The notes below the pieces were generated by a model. It was given only the letters and a program-made list of their open reading frames with translations. It had not been told where the DNA came from and did no database searches. A stretch of 64,000 bases of DNA from DASQHY01 sp035602605. GTDB taxonomy: Bacteria > Acidobacteriota > Terriglobia > Acidiferrales > UBA7541. Every line of letters starts with the position of its first letter. Position 1 is the first letter of the stretch. Positions 29,570 to 39,177 of the stretch are shown piece after piece. A program made the position numbers and the translations under genes. Where the stretch lies: contig DATNLZ010000007.1 in assembly GCA_035602605.1 (NCBI GenBank), positions 1 to 64,000 of the forward strand, read 5' to 3'.

Positions 29570-30502
29570 ATGCCCAAAATCCCGAAGCCGCCGGCGCTTC
29601 TTCCAGACTCGACGATCGCCATAATCTCTCCAGCGAGTCCCGCTGATCCACAACGGGTCGCACGCGGCTTCCGTGAACTCGAGCAGCTCGGTTATAGGAC
29701 CTCGATTTTAACGTGCGAGCCGAGGAGCTATTTCGCCGGTACTGCGGAGGAGCGCCGCCAGCAACTACTCGATGCGCTGCGGCGTGAAGAATTTCGAGCG
29801 GTCATTTGCACTCGCGGAGGATATGGGTCAAATTATCTTTTAGATGGGTTGGACCCATGTGCTCTTCACCAACCTCGCATTCTGCTTGGTTACAGTGACA
29901 TCACCACCCTACAAATCTTCCTTTGGCAAAACCTAGGATGGGTGACATTCTACGGCCCAATGGTCGCCGCAGGGTTCGATGCTGGCGCGGACAAGCCGAG
30001 CGGATACGACCTCGAATCTTTGACGTTGGCACTCATTGAAGCGCGAAGCGGCTTCACCTTAGACTTGCGCGGTGAAACACTCAAGACTGGTTCTGCGGAC
30101 GGTGTGCTCGTGGGCGGATGTATGACGCTGGTCGAAGCGACGATGGGAACGCCGTGGGAGCTCGGCATAGAGGGATCAATACTCGTGCTCGAAGATCGCG
30201 AGATGAAACCGTATCAAGTAGACCGAGTGCTGACGCATTTTCGCCAAGCAGGTAAGTTTAAAAATGTAAAAGGAATCATATTAGGTGAATTTCCGGAATC
30301 CGGCGCTCCGGTTGCGAATGGTCCGACCGTCCGCGATGTGTGCCATCGCGTGCTGGGCGAACTGGATATTCCGATAGTCTGGGGCGTACCTATCGGGCAC
30401 ACACCGCGACCCATGTTGACGATTCCACTCGGAGTCCCGGCTCGATTGCTGGCTTCGGGCGCTGGAAAACTTGAAATTTTAGAACCCTGCGTGACGCTAT
30501 GA
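29570..30502 (+). CDS. ldcA: LD-carboxypeptidase (S66/MccF family)
   Basis: S66 enzymes remove the terminal D-Ala from murein tetrapeptides in peptidoglycan recycling or hydrolyse microcin-like conjugates. Visible features are IAIISPASP, ICTRGGYGSNYLL, the nucleophile in GYSDITTLQ (Ser109), the Glu in VLEDREMKPYQVDR and the C-terminal His in GVPIGHTPRP. The length of 310 is normal. The stop overlaps the start of mpl (ATGA at 30499-30502), and both act on murein peptides, which supports the murein-recycling reading. Confidence 0.9.
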   Translation: MPKIPKPPALLPDSTIAIISPASPADPQRVARGFRELEQLGYRTSILTCEPRSYFAGTAEERRQQLLDALRREEFRAVICTRGGYGSNYLLDGLDPCALHQPRILLGYSDITTLQIFLWQNLGWVTFYGPMVAAGFDAGADKPSGYDLESLTLALIEARSGFTLDLRGETLKTGSADGVLVGGCMTLVEATMGTPWELGIEGSILVLEDREMKPYQVDRVLTHFRQAGKFKNVKGIILGEFPESGAPVANGPTVRDVCHRVLGELDIPIVWGVPIGHTPRPMLTIPLGVPARLLASGAGKLEILEPCVTL

Positions 30503-31953
30503 GCGAAATCTCGCGCATACACCTCCTTGGCATCGGCGGCTCCGCGATGGCCGCTGTTGCAGGGATGCTCAAAGAACGGGGTTACCGAGTGACCGGCTCG
30601 GATCGAGGGGTATACCCGCCCGCCTCCACGTTGCTATCGAGCTTGGGAATCTCCTGGAATGCGACATTTGACCAACAGAATCTAAAGCCGCGCCCCGATT
30701 TAGTTGTGATCGGTAACGTTATCGCCCGCGGAAATCCCGAGCTCGAATATGTCTTGAACGAGAAAATACCGTACCGTTCGATGGCCCAGGTTCTCGAGGA
30801 ATTCTTTCTTCCCGGTCACGAATCCCTGGTAGTGACCGGTACTCACGGCAAGACCACAACTACGGCGATGCTGGCGTGGATTTTCCAAGTGGCTGGAAGG
30901 CGCCCCAATTTTCTTGTTGGTGGAGTAGCTGAAAATTTTGGCAAGAGCTACGGTCTGGGCGGCGGAGAAGAGTTTATTCTGGAAGGGGATGAATACGAGA
31001 CAGCGTTTTTCGATCGCGCTCCCAAATTTTTTCATTATCATCCCGACAATTTAATCATCACGTCGCTGGAATTCGACCATGCTGATATTTACGCCGATTT
31101 AGCCGCAATAGAGCTGCAATTTCGGCGGCTTGTGAATCTCGTTCCGCAGCGTGGGCGGATCGTAGTCTGGGGCGACAAGGAGGCTTCGGGTCCATCGATT
31201 GCCGAGGCGACTCGGCGGGCACTGTGCCCGGTGGAAACTTATGGCTTCGGCCCTCAGAATGATTGGATTGCGGGGGATGTGAGCATCGTGGATGAGGCGA
31301 CCGAATTTCGTATCGCGCACCGCGGTGTCGAAATTGGCAGAGTGAGAATGACCGCATCCGGGCGGCATAACGTGCTCAATGCGCTCGGCGCAGCGGCAAT
31401 TGCGTACGGTCGCGGGATCGCCCGTGAAGCAATTGAGCAAGCACTTACTACTTTCCGCAATGTTCGCCGCAGGATGGACATAAAAGGCCAGGCGCGGGAC
31501 GTGCTTATTGTGGACGACTTCGCGCATCATCCTACGGCCATCCGCGCGACACTTGAAGCCGCGCGCGCGCGCTGGCCGGGTCGCCGGCTCTGGGCGGCGT
31601 TTGAGCCGCGATCGAATTCCATGCGCCGAAAAGTTTTTGAAGCCTCGTTGCCGGAGGCCCTCTCCGTTGCCGATGCTGTCGTGCTGGGCCCAGTGCATCG
31701 GGCTCAAGAGCTTGATGATGAGGAACGTTTCTCACCGAAGTCGGTAGCTAGCGCGATTCGCGCCAACGGAAGAATTGCAAACGCATTGTCATCCGCGGAT
31801 GAAATCACCGATTATATTTCTGGACAGTGTCGCGAAGGCGACGTGGTGATAGTAATGTCTAACGGAAGCTTTGACGGGCTCTGTGACAAACTTCTTGAGA
31901 GGCTCCGGGCACCGGTTCCTGCCGGGCGCGGTGGCTTGAAGGAAGGAACGTAG
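30499..31953 (+). CDS. mpl: UDP-N-acetylmuramate:L-alanyl-gamma-D-glutamyl-meso-diaminopimelate ligase
   Basis: Mpl reattaches recovered murein tripeptide to UDP-MurNAc, bypassing MurC-F. It is a Mur ligase: the N-terminal Rossmann segment IHLLGIGGSAMAAVAGML, the ATP-loop GTHGKTT (residues 114-120), the central EGDEYETAFFDR and the C-terminal DDFAHHPTAIRATLEAAR. The Mpl-specific short EGDEYE segment separates it from MurC. Full length at 484. It overlaps ldcA by four bases; the next gene follows almost directly, so the three may be one transcript. Confidence 0.93.
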   Translation: MSEISRIHLLGIGGSAMAAVAGMLKERGYRVTGSDRGVYPPASTLLSSLGISWNATFDQQNLKPRPDLVVIGNVIARGNPELEYVLNEKIPYRSMAQVLEEFFLPGHESLVVTGTHGKTTTTAMLAWIFQVAGRRPNFLVGGVAENFGKSYGLGGGEEFILEGDEYETAFFDRAPKFFHYHPDNLIITSLEFDHADIYADLAAIELQFRRLVNLVPQRGRIVVWGDKEASGPSIAEATRRALCPVETYGFGPQNDWIAGDVSIVDEATEFRIAHRGVEIGRVRMTASGRHNVLNALGAAAIAYGRGIAREAIEQALTTFRNVRRRMDIKGQARDVLIVDDFAHHPTAIRATLEAARARWPGRRLWAAFEPRSNSMRRKVFEASLPEALSVADAVVLGPVHRAQELDDEERFSPKSVASAIRANGRIANALSSADEITDYISGQCREGDVVIVMSNGSFDGLCDKLLERLRAPVPAGRGGLKEGT

Positions 31954-31955
31954 CG

Positions 31956-33767
31956 TTGGCGCCAGCCGATCATTCAATGCGCTTCGTGCGCCGAGTTTTA
32001 ACGAGCGTCCTTCAGATTGTTTTTCTCCTAGCCGGGTTCGGTTTCGCAACGACCGCAAGCGCGACCGTCCAATATACGGTCTCCCTCGCTAAGCCTGAAC
32101 AGCATTTCTTCCATGTCACCATGAGAATTGCGCCTGCCCATAAAAAAGTTATCGTTCAGCTACCCGCATGGAACGCGCTTTACCAGATCCGAGATTTTGC
32201 CCATCGCGTTGCGGGTCTACAGGCACAAAACCAAGCGGGCCATGCTCTGACAATCAGTAAACTTGACAAGCAAACGTGGCTCGTCATGGGTGATGGCGCC
32301 CTCGAGATTAAGTACGACATCTATTGGGATGATCCTGGCCCGTTCAATTCGCAACTAAACGCGGCACACGCGTTTCTAAACCTCGGGGAGGTCTTGCTGT
32401 ACATCCCTGACCGGCGCAAGGAACGCGCAGAGGTGCAACTGCTAGAAATACCAGAGCAGTGGTCGGTCGCCACATCTTTGAAAAAGGAGTTGCGACAGCA
32501 GGAGACTCTCTATATCGCCTCCGGTTACGACGAGTTGGTCGACGCCCCAATTGAAATCAGCCATTTTCAAACGATCACAATACGTGAGCGAGAACCGCGT
32601 ATTATCGCAGTGATTCATGGCGATAGCTGGAAACCTGCGCAAATCATCGAGCCGCTTCAAAAAATCTGCACCTATGAAATGCATTTGATGGGTGGCGCGC
32701 CATTTGACGAATATACCTTCATTTACCATATTGGGACTGCGGCCGGCGGCGGTGGAATGGAACATGCCGATTCGACCGCAATCTCGCTGGCGTCCGCCCA
32801 GACCCTGCCCGGAATTTCGGCGCATGAATTTTTCCATCTTTGGAATGTAAAGCGGATACGCCCACAGTCACTGGAACCTGTCGACTATACGCAAGAGATG
32901 TGGACGCGCTCGCTCTGGTTCGCCGAAGGTGTCACGAGCACATACGCGGCATACACCCTGCTGCGGACCGGCATCTGGACCAAGGAGGTCTTCTACGGCG
33001 AGCTTGGCGGCCAGATCACCGAACTCGAGCTACGGCCGGCAAGCCACTGGAAAAGCGTGGAAGAAGCTAGCCTAGACGCGTGGCTCGAGAAATATCCGCT
33101 TTATGACCTGCCCGCTTTAAGCATCTCGTATTACAACAAAGGGCAGATTTTGGGTGTCCTGTTGGATATTTTAATTCGAGACGCAACAAACAATCGCAAG
33201 AGCCTGGACGATATGATGCGCGCACTCAATGAGGAATTTGCACGGAACGGCAAATTCTACAAGGACGTTGACTTGCGCCTGATCGCTGAAAAGATGTCCG
33301 GGCGAAGGCTCGAGGAATGGTTTGCGCGATACGTTTCGGGCAGCGACGAATTCCCCTATCAAGATATTTTTGCGCGTGCCGGATTAACGGTCAATACCGC
33401 GCAGCACGAAGTGGCCACCTTCGGATTCTGGCCAAAGCGCTCCGCCAGCGATGGTTTTACGGTATCTGCGCTCGATCCGGAGGAGCCGGCAGCGCGCGCC
33501 GGGTTACGCGAGGGCGACGTTTTGATTGCTCTTAATGGCGCTCCGTTTCCGACGCGCGGTGAGCGCTGGCTGCGGGAACACGCCGCCAGGGAGACCGTAA
33601 AAGTGCGTTTCCGCCGGGGGACAGAGGAAAAGGAGGTAACGTTCGCGCTGGCCGGGCACATCCAACGCACCGATCAGATTGAAGAGCTCCCTCATCCGAC
33701 CGCGAAACAGCTCAGCATACGCCAAGGCATCCTACGCGGTATTACCGAAGATTCTGCGTGGCAATAG
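31956..33767 (+). CDS. Exported M61-family peptidase with PDZ domain
   Basis: M61 glycyl aminopeptidase-like proteins are secreted zinc peptidases. A signal peptide follows a short basic start (FVRRVLTSVLQIVFLLAGFGFATTASA). The N-terminal beta domain is followed by the gluzincin motif HEFFHLWNVKRIRP (HEXXH at about 290-294) and a downstream Glu in WFAEGVTSTYAAY. Near the C-terminus is a PDZ domain (TVSALDPEEPAARAGLREGD). I start at TTG 31956, which has GAAGGAA upstream; ATG 31977 would remove only seven residues of the N-region. The stop of mpl is adjacent. Confidence 0.88.
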   Translation: MAPADHSMRFVRRVLTSVLQIVFLLAGFGFATTASATVQYTVSLAKPEQHFFHVTMRIAPAHKKVIVQLPAWNALYQIRDFAHRVAGLQAQNQAGHALTISKLDKQTWLVMGDGALEIKYDIYWDDPGPFNSQLNAAHAFLNLGEVLLYIPDRRKERAEVQLLEIPEQWSVATSLKKELRQQETLYIASGYDELVDAPIEISHFQTITIREREPRIIAVIHGDSWKPAQIIEPLQKICTYEMHLMGGAPFDEYTFIYHIGTAAGGGGMEHADSTAISLASAQTLPGISAHEFFHLWNVKRIRPQSLEPVDYTQEMWTRSLWFAEGVTSTYAAYTLLRTGIWTKEVFYGELGGQITELELRPASHWKSVEEASLDAWLEKYPLYDLPALSISYYNKGQILGVLLDILIRDATNNRKSLDDMMRALNEEFARNGKFYKDVDLRLIAEKMSGRRLEEWFARYVSGSDEFPYQDIFARAGLTVNTAQHEVATFGFWPKRSASDGFTVSALDPEEPAARAGLREGDVLIALNGAPFPTRGERWLREHAARETVKVRFRRGTEEKEVTFALAGHIQRTDQIEELPHPTAKQLSIRQGILRGITEDSAWQ

Positions 33768-33833
33768 GATTCGTGCCGCGAGCGGTTGATTGGTTAAAGC
33801 GCAAAGGAATCAAAACACTCAAAACGCGACATT

Positions 33834-34571
33834 ATGATTCGCACATTCCTCGCCGCATGCTTTTTGAGCGGATACACGCTTATCCTTGGTCCCCCGCTCA
33901 TCCTGCACGCCTTGCTGACTAAAAGGGCAGACGTGCTGTATCGCATGGGTGTTGGCGGTGTGGTGTTCGTCGTGAAGGCGCTGGGAGCTCGCATCCGCGT
34001 GGAAGGGCTAGAAAATATTCCGCGTCGTGCTTGCCTATTTGTTGCCAACCACACCAGCACGGTTGATGCGCCGGCAATCGTCGGCGCCATTCCGCGCCAA
34101 ATTGCAATCTTGGCCAAGCAGTCGCTATTCAAGATTCCGATCGTTGGCCAGGCTTTTCTGCTGGCCCGTTTTGTGCCGGTGGACCGCTCAAATCGTGACG
34201 CTGCCGTTGCCAGTGTCGAAAAAGCAATCGCGCACTTGCGAGCGGGAACATCTTTCCTGATTTATCCCGAGGGCACACGTAGCACCGATGGTCGGTTGCA
34301 GGAATTCAAGAAGGGCGCGTTTGTGATGGCCATAAAGGCACAAGTACCCATCGTGCCGGTAGCATGTGCCGGGGCCCACAAGGTTATGCGCAAAAGAGAA
34401 CTGAAGTTTTATCCTGGCGAGATCGTCGTGCGATTCTGTCCCGCGATTGAGTCCTCTTCTTATTCGCTAGGGCAGCGCGATGCCCTGAGCACCGACGTTC
34501 ACGCTTCGCTGGCCGCCGGGCTCCCGCCCGATCAGCGCCCGCTGGAGGCCGCCGCTACAGGCACGCATTAG
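33834..34571 (+). CDS. plsC: 1-acyl-sn-glycerol-3-phosphate acyltransferase (PlsC)
   Basis: PlsC acylates lysophosphatidate to phosphatidate at the membrane. The HX4D motif is NHTSTVD (His73, Asp78). FVPVDRSN and the substrate motif YPEGTRSTDGRLQEFKKGAF, then PVACAGAHKVM, follow. A membrane segment lies at the N-terminus (FLAACFLSGYTLILGPPLIL). The length of 245 is normal. ATG 33834 has no obvious ribosome-binding site. It is convergent with lpxD downstream. Confidence 0.92.
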   Translation: MIRTFLAACFLSGYTLILGPPLILHALLTKRADVLYRMGVGGVVFVVKALGARIRVEGLENIPRRACLFVANHTSTVDAPAIVGAIPRQIAILAKQSLFKIPIVGQAFLLARFVPVDRSNRDAAVASVEKAIAHLRAGTSFLIYPEGTRSTDGRLQEFKKGAFVMAIKAQVPIVPVACAGAHKVMRKRELKFYPGEIVVRFCPAIESSSYSLGQRDALSTDVHASLAAGLPPDQRPLEAAATGTH

Positions 34572-34765
34572 GCTATGCAAGCCCTCTGCTGCAAAACATT
34601 AGAGCTTCATGTTCACCTCCGCGTCCAGGCTCATGCTTGCTCGTCATGCGACTTGTTTCAGTGGCTTTGCAGCATCAGATCTTGGGGGCGTGACGCTAAG
34701 ACTCCCGTTTTGGGAATCGCCCCAGATGGCCGACCCACACCCGGGAGTCTCCGTTTCCCCGAGCT

Positions 34766-34784
34766 GAAGGCACCCTGCGCCTTC
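34766..34784. terminator. Weak candidate hairpin between convergent plsC and lpxD
   Basis: GAAGGC (34766-34771) and GCCTTC (34779-34784) enclose seven bases. There is no T tract on either side, so termination is only suggested by its place between two convergent genes. The rest of the 34572-34796 gap shows only a longer AGACTCCC/GGGAGTCT inverted repeat with a 36-base loop (34699-34750). Confidence 0.25.
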
Positions 34785-34796
34785 GAGGCTAGGCGA

Positions 34797-35843
34797 TCAT
34801 GCGTGGAGTTTTTCTTTTAGGTGGGCGATTTCTGCTTCGAGTTGGCGGACGGTTTTTTGTAGTTCCGGCAGCCGATTCAGCGCCGCCGTGTTTTTGAGCC
34901 ATTGTTTATTTTCAATTGCAGGATACCCGGAATACAGCGCTTTCGGCGGAACATCATTTGGAACGCCGGCCTGCGCGGTCAACACCGCACCATCTCCGAT
35001 CGTAAGATGGCCTGCTGCACCGACCTGGCCTGCCAGAATGCATCCCTTTCCGACCGTTGTTGACCCCGCGAGGCCCACTTGGCCGCAGAGCAGTGTATCC
35101 TCACCTACGTTACCGGCGTGTCCTACCAGAACCAGATCGTCGATCTTGGTGCCGCGATGAATGCGCGTTTCGCCGATTGTGGCGCGGTCCACGCATGAAT
35201 TAGCTTGAACTTCGACGTCATCTTCCAATACCGCTGGTCCTGACTGCCGCATCTTGTACCACTGGCCTCCATGTCGCCTAGCGAACCCGAAGCCGTCACC
35301 CCCGATCACCACCCCGTTTTGCAGGATCACCCGGTCGCCGATCTTGCAGCCTTCACGCACAACCGCGTGCGCATGGGCAAAAAAATCGTCTCCGATGCTC
35401 ACATCACTGTAAATGGTGACAGAGCTATGCAGAACCACATTTCGCCCGATCTGGACGTTCTGATCCACGAAACAATACGGGCCAACATGCGCTCCGACTC
35501 CGATCACTGCGCCAGGTGCGATGATCGCGGTGGGATGGATTCCCGGAGCATAGTTGGGCGGAGAATAAAATAATTCAATCGCGTGGGCAAAAGCCAGATA
35601 AGGGTTCGCCGAGCGAAGAGCCGGCAAGGCAGGCAGTCCGGCAGAACGGCGGATGACGATGCCTTCCTCGATCAGGATGGCAGAGGCGCGAGTATTCTCG
35701 AGCATCGCGCGATAACGCGGATTCGCAAGAAACGTAAGCTGACCGACCTGCGCATTCTCGATGCCCGCGACGCCGGTGATCTCGATCTCTCCATCGCCTT
35801 CCAAGCGGCAATGCAAGCGCTGCGCAATCTCTCCGAGTTTCAT
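34797..35843 (-). CDS. lpxD: UDP-3-O-(3-hydroxyacyl)glucosamine N-acyltransferase LpxD
   Basis: LpxD adds the second acyl chain in lipid A synthesis, so it implies an LPS outer membrane. An N-terminal uridine-binding domain (LTFLANPRYRAML) precedes left-handed beta-helix hexapeptide repeats (IHPTAIIAPGAVIG, VVLHSSVTIYSDVSIG, KIGDRVILQNGVVIGGDGFGF). The probable catalytic His is in LVGHAGNVGE. A C-terminal coiled-coil helix ends the protein. ATG 35843 follows AGGAAG and gives 348 residues; the longer frame adds 11 residues from an in-frame ATG without support. It stands apart from other lpx genes. Confidence 0.94.
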   Translation of the reverse strand: MKLGEIAQRLHCRLEGDGEIEITGVAGIENAQVGQLTFLANPRYRAMLENTRASAILIEEGIVIRRSAGLPALPALRSANPYLAFAHAIELFYSPPNYAPGIHPTAIIAPGAVIGVGAHVGPYCFVDQNVQIGRNVVLHSSVTIYSDVSIGDDFFAHAHAVVREGCKIGDRVILQNGVVIGGDGFGFARRHGGQWYKMRQSGPAVLEDDVEVQANSCVDRATIGETRIHRGTKIDDLVLVGHAGNVGEDTLLCGQVGLAGSTTVGKGCILAGQVGAAGHLTIGDGAVLTAQAGVPNDVPPKALYSGYPAIENKQWLKNTAALNRLPELQKTVRQLEAEIAHLKEKLHA

Positions 35844-35951
35844 GGTTTCTTCCTTCCTGCGCGTGAGCCGATACAAAAATTACGTTAAGGAGTGAGTTTC
35901 GCACAGAGTAAACGGGGAAGTACAGGCTCTGGCCTGGAGAACCGTAAGGGA

Positions 35952-36443
35952 CTATTCGGTAAAGAGTTTAATTTGCCCGGGTAGCACAGCTGCTGCCGGT
36001 TTGCGTCGAGCGATGCCCACCACGCCCAGAACAGTCATTTCGACTAGCGCAGTTCGCGGAACGAAAATGCGTACCGTCGAGGAGTTTAAATCTGGTGGGG
36101 TGATTTGAACACCACGGTCAAGCAGGGTAAGCAAGTCGTTGGGAACGACACCCTCGATAACGTCGCCGTCTGTGTAGCGGAGGCGCACCCACAGACCATC
36201 GAGCTTTGGGCGGCTGAGGAACGCTTTGCGTTCAGGCTCAAACTGGTCGCTAAATTCCCGCACAAAATAGATGCCCCGGACCCTGTCGAGAGCAATCGAT
36301 TCGTGCTCGCCCTCGACGGTTAGAAGATCGATGTGTAGGGTTGAACCGAGTGATGCAGGGTTCAGATAGCCGCGAAGCGAGCCGCGGTCGGAAAGCGAAA
36401 CCACAACTTTCTTGTGAGTAGACGCTGGGGCGCGAGCTTTCAC
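35952..36443 (-). CDS. Hypothetical protein, beta-rich
   Basis: I do not recognise this 163-residue protein. It is soluble, without signal peptide or membrane segments, and has alternating short strands: VVVSLSDRGSLRGYL, TLHIDLLTVEG, RVRGIYFVREF and LWVRLRYTDGDVIEGVV. The pattern of two similar strand blocks (residues about 13-60 and 83-115) suggests a duplicated small barrel. Its last third is a Leu/Val-rich segment and a basic tail. It is transcribed divergently from murJ and lies downstream of lpxD's promoter side, with no operon partner in view. No function is inferred. Confidence 0.6.
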   Translation of the reverse strand: MKARAPASTHKKVVVSLSDRGSLRGYLNPASLGSTLHIDLLTVEGEHESIALDRVRGIYFVREFSDQFEPERKAFLSRPKLDGLWVRLRYTDGDVIEGVVPNDLLTLLDRGVQITPPDLNSSTVRIFVPRTALVEMTVLGVVGIARRKPAAAVLPGQIKLFTE

Positions 36444-36501
36444 AGAGGTTCAAGCCAAGCTGGAGACCAGACCGCCCGGGAATGAATTCAGAGGAGCGGA
36501 G

Positions 36502-36530
36502 TTGCTATTAACCAAGGCATATGTTATGTT
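36502..36530 (+). promoter_or_regulatory. Upstream candidate murJ promoter
   Basis: TTGCTA (36502-36507) and TATGTT (36525-36530) are 17 bases apart, about 60 bases before murJ. A second candidate lies at 36541. Confidence 0.35.
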
Positions 36531-36540
36531 AAGCGGCCCA

Positions 36541-36569
36541 TTGTTGTCAAGTGGTTATTTTTCTATGGT
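36541..36569 (+). promoter_or_regulatory. Proximal candidate murJ promoter
   Basis: TTGTTG (36541-36546) and TATGGT (36564-36569) are 17 bases apart. Transcription would start near 36577, about 15 bases before the TTG start of murJ. Confidence 0.45.
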
Positions 36570-36591
36570 TTAGGCCGGGGGCCGCCGACGC

Positions 36592-38199
36592 TTGACCGAG
36601 AAGAAGCAGATCCTCAAGTCCGCTTCGATCATCACTATCGTCACGATTTTTAGCCGGATACTCGGCTATTTTCGTGACCAGCGCCTTACCGAGCTGCTAG
36701 GCACGAGTCTGGCCGGTGACTCGTTCGTCCTCGCCTATCGCATTCCAAACCTTATGCGCCGTCTGGTGGGCGAAGGCTCCATGACGGCCTCGTTTATCCC
36801 TGTTTTCACCGGCTACATGGCCGAAAAACCTCGGGAGGAGGTATGGGATTTCGCAAATCGCCTTTTCTGGACCCTCGCGGTCGTCCTGGCCGTTCTAACG
36901 GTTATGGGCATGATGTTCTCGCCATCCTTGATTCAGATGTTCACGGCAGGAGGTAAGGGCGACCTACATTGGGAAGAGGCCATTTATCTGAATCGCATCA
37001 TATTTCCGTACATTTTTTTTATTGGTCTGGCCGCGCTGGCCATGGCCATTCTGAACTGCTTCCATGTGTTCGGGCTTCCAGCGGCGACACCGATTCTGTT
37101 AAACGTTGCCATTATTGTGTTCTCTTATAGCTTTGCTTGGCGGCACTTTAGGGACCCGGCTATCTCGCTAGCTGTTGGCGTTCTGGTGGGTGGTACCCTG
37201 CAGTTTTTGGTTCAAGTGCCTGTGCTTGTACAACACGGGATGCGTTTCAAGTTCGGATTTTCTTTCTCGCACCCCGGGATTCGAGCCGTTGGACGTTTGA
37301 TGTTACCCGGCTTTTTCGGAATCGGAATTTCACAAGTTAATTTCTTTGTTGACACTTTTTTCGCTACCGCCAGAAGAATGCCCCAAGGCAGCGTCATCGC
37401 TCTGTACATCGCCGACAGGGTGATGGAGTTAGTGCTGGGAGGTTATGCGATTGCTGTCGCCACGGCTATCTTGCCGATGATGTCCCATCAGGCGGCCGCG
37501 CGCGACTTCGAGGGACTAAAGAAGACTTTTGCGTTTTCATTGCGTATCGTATCCTTCATCACGATTCCCGCAGCCGTAGGGCTCATGATCTTTCGCGAGC
37601 CAATCATCCGCGTTCTATTCCAGCATGGACATTTCCTGAAAGAATCAACCAGGCTCACAGCGCGGGCATTGCTTTACTACGCAGCAGGTCTGCCGGCATT
37701 CGCGGCCATCAAACTCATTGTGCCGGCTTTTTATTCCACTCAGGATACTAAGACTCCGGTTCGCGTGGCAGCTTTCACCTTGGTCATCAACATTGCGCTA
37801 AACACCTTGTTCCTCGTGGTATTCTTCAGAACTTTTCAAAACGGCGGGCCCGCGGCTGCTACCTCATTGGCCGGATACTTTAATTTTCTGGTCCTCATGG
37901 CTATATTTCGATGGCGGTTCGGACGGCTAGGCACGATGGAAATTCTCGCTTCTTTTTTGAAAATTTGTGCATGCACAGGGATAATGGGCGTAGCCTGTTG
38001 GCTGGCGCTGTATTATTCCCATTTTATGGACCAGCCCCGCTTTTCTCTGCAGCTGCTACTCTTTATAGCATTAATTCTCGGGGCCACTCTCATTTACCTG
38101 TTGCTGACCTGGGTTTTTCGTTGTCCAGAAATAGAAGAGGTCTACGGTATAGCGGTGCGGCGTGAGCGCAGCCCAGTCGTTCCCGGCATTACGGAGTGA
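36592..38199 (+). CDS. murJ: Lipid II flippase MurJ
   Basis: MurJ moves lipid II across the inner membrane for peptidoglycan synthesis. The 535-residue protein has about 14 hydrophobic helices. It has the MurJ N-terminal block (TIFSRILGYFRDQRLTELLG, VLAYRIPNLMRRLVGEGSMT, FIPVF), a Gly/Pro-bearing central part and VPAFYSTQDTKTPVRVA. A TTG start at 36592 is the only sensible one, right after two candidate promoters. xerD begins three bases after the murJ stop and probably shares its transcript. Confidence 0.95.
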   Translation: MTEKKQILKSASIITIVTIFSRILGYFRDQRLTELLGTSLAGDSFVLAYRIPNLMRRLVGEGSMTASFIPVFTGYMAEKPREEVWDFANRLFWTLAVVLAVLTVMGMMFSPSLIQMFTAGGKGDLHWEEAIYLNRIIFPYIFFIGLAALAMAILNCFHVFGLPAATPILLNVAIIVFSYSFAWRHFRDPAISLAVGVLVGGTLQFLVQVPVLVQHGMRFKFGFSFSHPGIRAVGRLMLPGFFGIGISQVNFFVDTFFATARRMPQGSVIALYIADRVMELVLGGYAIAVATAILPMMSHQAAARDFEGLKKTFAFSLRIVSFITIPAAVGLMIFREPIIRVLFQHGHFLKESTRLTARALLYYAAGLPAFAAIKLIVPAFYSTQDTKTPVRVAAFTLVINIALNTLFLVVFFRTFQNGGPAAATSLAGYFNFLVLMAIFRWRFGRLGTMEILASFLKICACTGIMGVACWLALYYSHFMDQPRFSLQLLLFIALILGATLIYLLLTWVFRCPEIEEVYGIAVRRERSPVVPGITE

Positions 38200-38202
38200 A
38201 CC

Positions 38203-39099
38203 TTGGAAAGCACCATAGCGGCATTTTTAAATTTCATAATTGTTGAAAAGGGGCTCTCGCCCAATACGTTCCAGGGTTACCGTCGGGACTTGATGAAACT
38301 AGCCGCCTATGCGAAAAAGAACAAACTAGAACTCAAAACTATTACCCGCGATGACTTAGTGGGATTCCTTGCCAGCTTGTACCAGCGTAAACTTGACAGC
38401 CGCTCGATTGCACGGCACCTTGTTACGCTGCGAAACTTTTTTCGTTTCGCCCAGCGCGAAGAATTGATTGTCGAGGATCCCTCAATAAACCTGGAATCAC
38501 CGAAGATACGGCAATCTTTGCCAGGTTATCTGAGAATGGACGAAATTGATCGTCTGCTCACTTTACCCGATCTCCGTACGCCGCTCGGTATACGTGACCG
38601 AGGAATATTAGAGGTTCTTTACTCCACCGGACTGCGAGTCACTGAGTTGACAAGCTTGCGCGTTAACGACCTGGAGATGAAAATGGGCTGCCTGCGCTGC
38701 ATTGGCAAGGGCGACAAGGCCCGCCTGGTGCCCGTCGGTAAGAAGGCCCTTGCGGCTGTCGAAAGCTATCTCCTTGACGCACGGCCCGCGTTATTGCAAC
38801 GAGGGCGCGTAGGTCCCACGATTCCTTTCCTGTTTATAAACTCACGCGGGGGAAAACTGAGCCGTGTTGGCGTATGGAAGATTCTTTCAGCTTATGGTCG
38901 GCGGGCCGGCCTTCGTAAGCCGCTCACTCCGCACAAGCTGCGTCACAGTTTCGCTACGCATTTACTTGAACGCGGCGCGGACTTGCGTTCAGTCCAGTTA
39001 ATGCTGGGCCACGCCGATATCTCCACTACGCAGATTTACACGCATGTTATTGAAGAACGCTTGAAGGAAGTTTACCGAGCGCACCATCCGCGCGCGTAA
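38203..39099 (+). CDS. xerD: Tyrosine recombinase XerD
   Basis: XerC/XerD recombinases resolve chromosome dimers at dif. The catalytic set is complete: Arg145 (STGLRVTEL), Lys169 (CIGKGDKARLVPVGK), His244 and Arg247 (LTPHKLRHSFATHLL), His270 (MLGHADISTTQIYTHV) and the nucleophile Tyr279. The SAM-like N-terminal core-binding domain starts with FIIVEKGLSPNTFQGYRRDL. The 298-residue length and an N-terminus without extension match XerD better than XerC. TTG 38203 begins three bases after murJ's stop. No partner recombinase, element ends or dif site are visible here, so this is the housekeeping enzyme. Confidence 0.9.
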   Translation: MESTIAAFLNFIIVEKGLSPNTFQGYRRDLMKLAAYAKKNKLELKTITRDDLVGFLASLYQRKLDSRSIARHLVTLRNFFRFAQREELIVEDPSINLESPKIRQSLPGYLRMDEIDRLLTLPDLRTPLGIRDRGILEVLYSTGLRVTELTSLRVNDLEMKMGCLRCIGKGDKARLVPVGKKALAAVESYLLDARPALLQRGRVGPTIPFLFINSRGGKLSRVGVWKILSAYGRRAGLRKPLTPHKLRHSFATHLLERGADLRSVQLMLGHADISTTQIYTHVIEERLKEVYRAHHPRA

Positions 39100-39177
39100 G
39101 GCCAATGCCGGTGCGCCTAGGAGAGCCGTTAGGGTCCGCAGCAATGCTGCTTGGTAAAGGTAAAAACGAGGAGCGCT

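Noticed and set aside
34699..34750. AGACTCCC/GGGAGTCT inverted repeat as a terminator
   Set aside because: The 36-base loop and absence of a T tract make a functional terminator unlikely.
38203..39099. Mobile-element integrase reading of the tyrosine recombinase
   Set aside because: Length, complete housekeeping motifs and tight linkage to murJ indicate XerD; no attachment repeats or cargo genes flank it.
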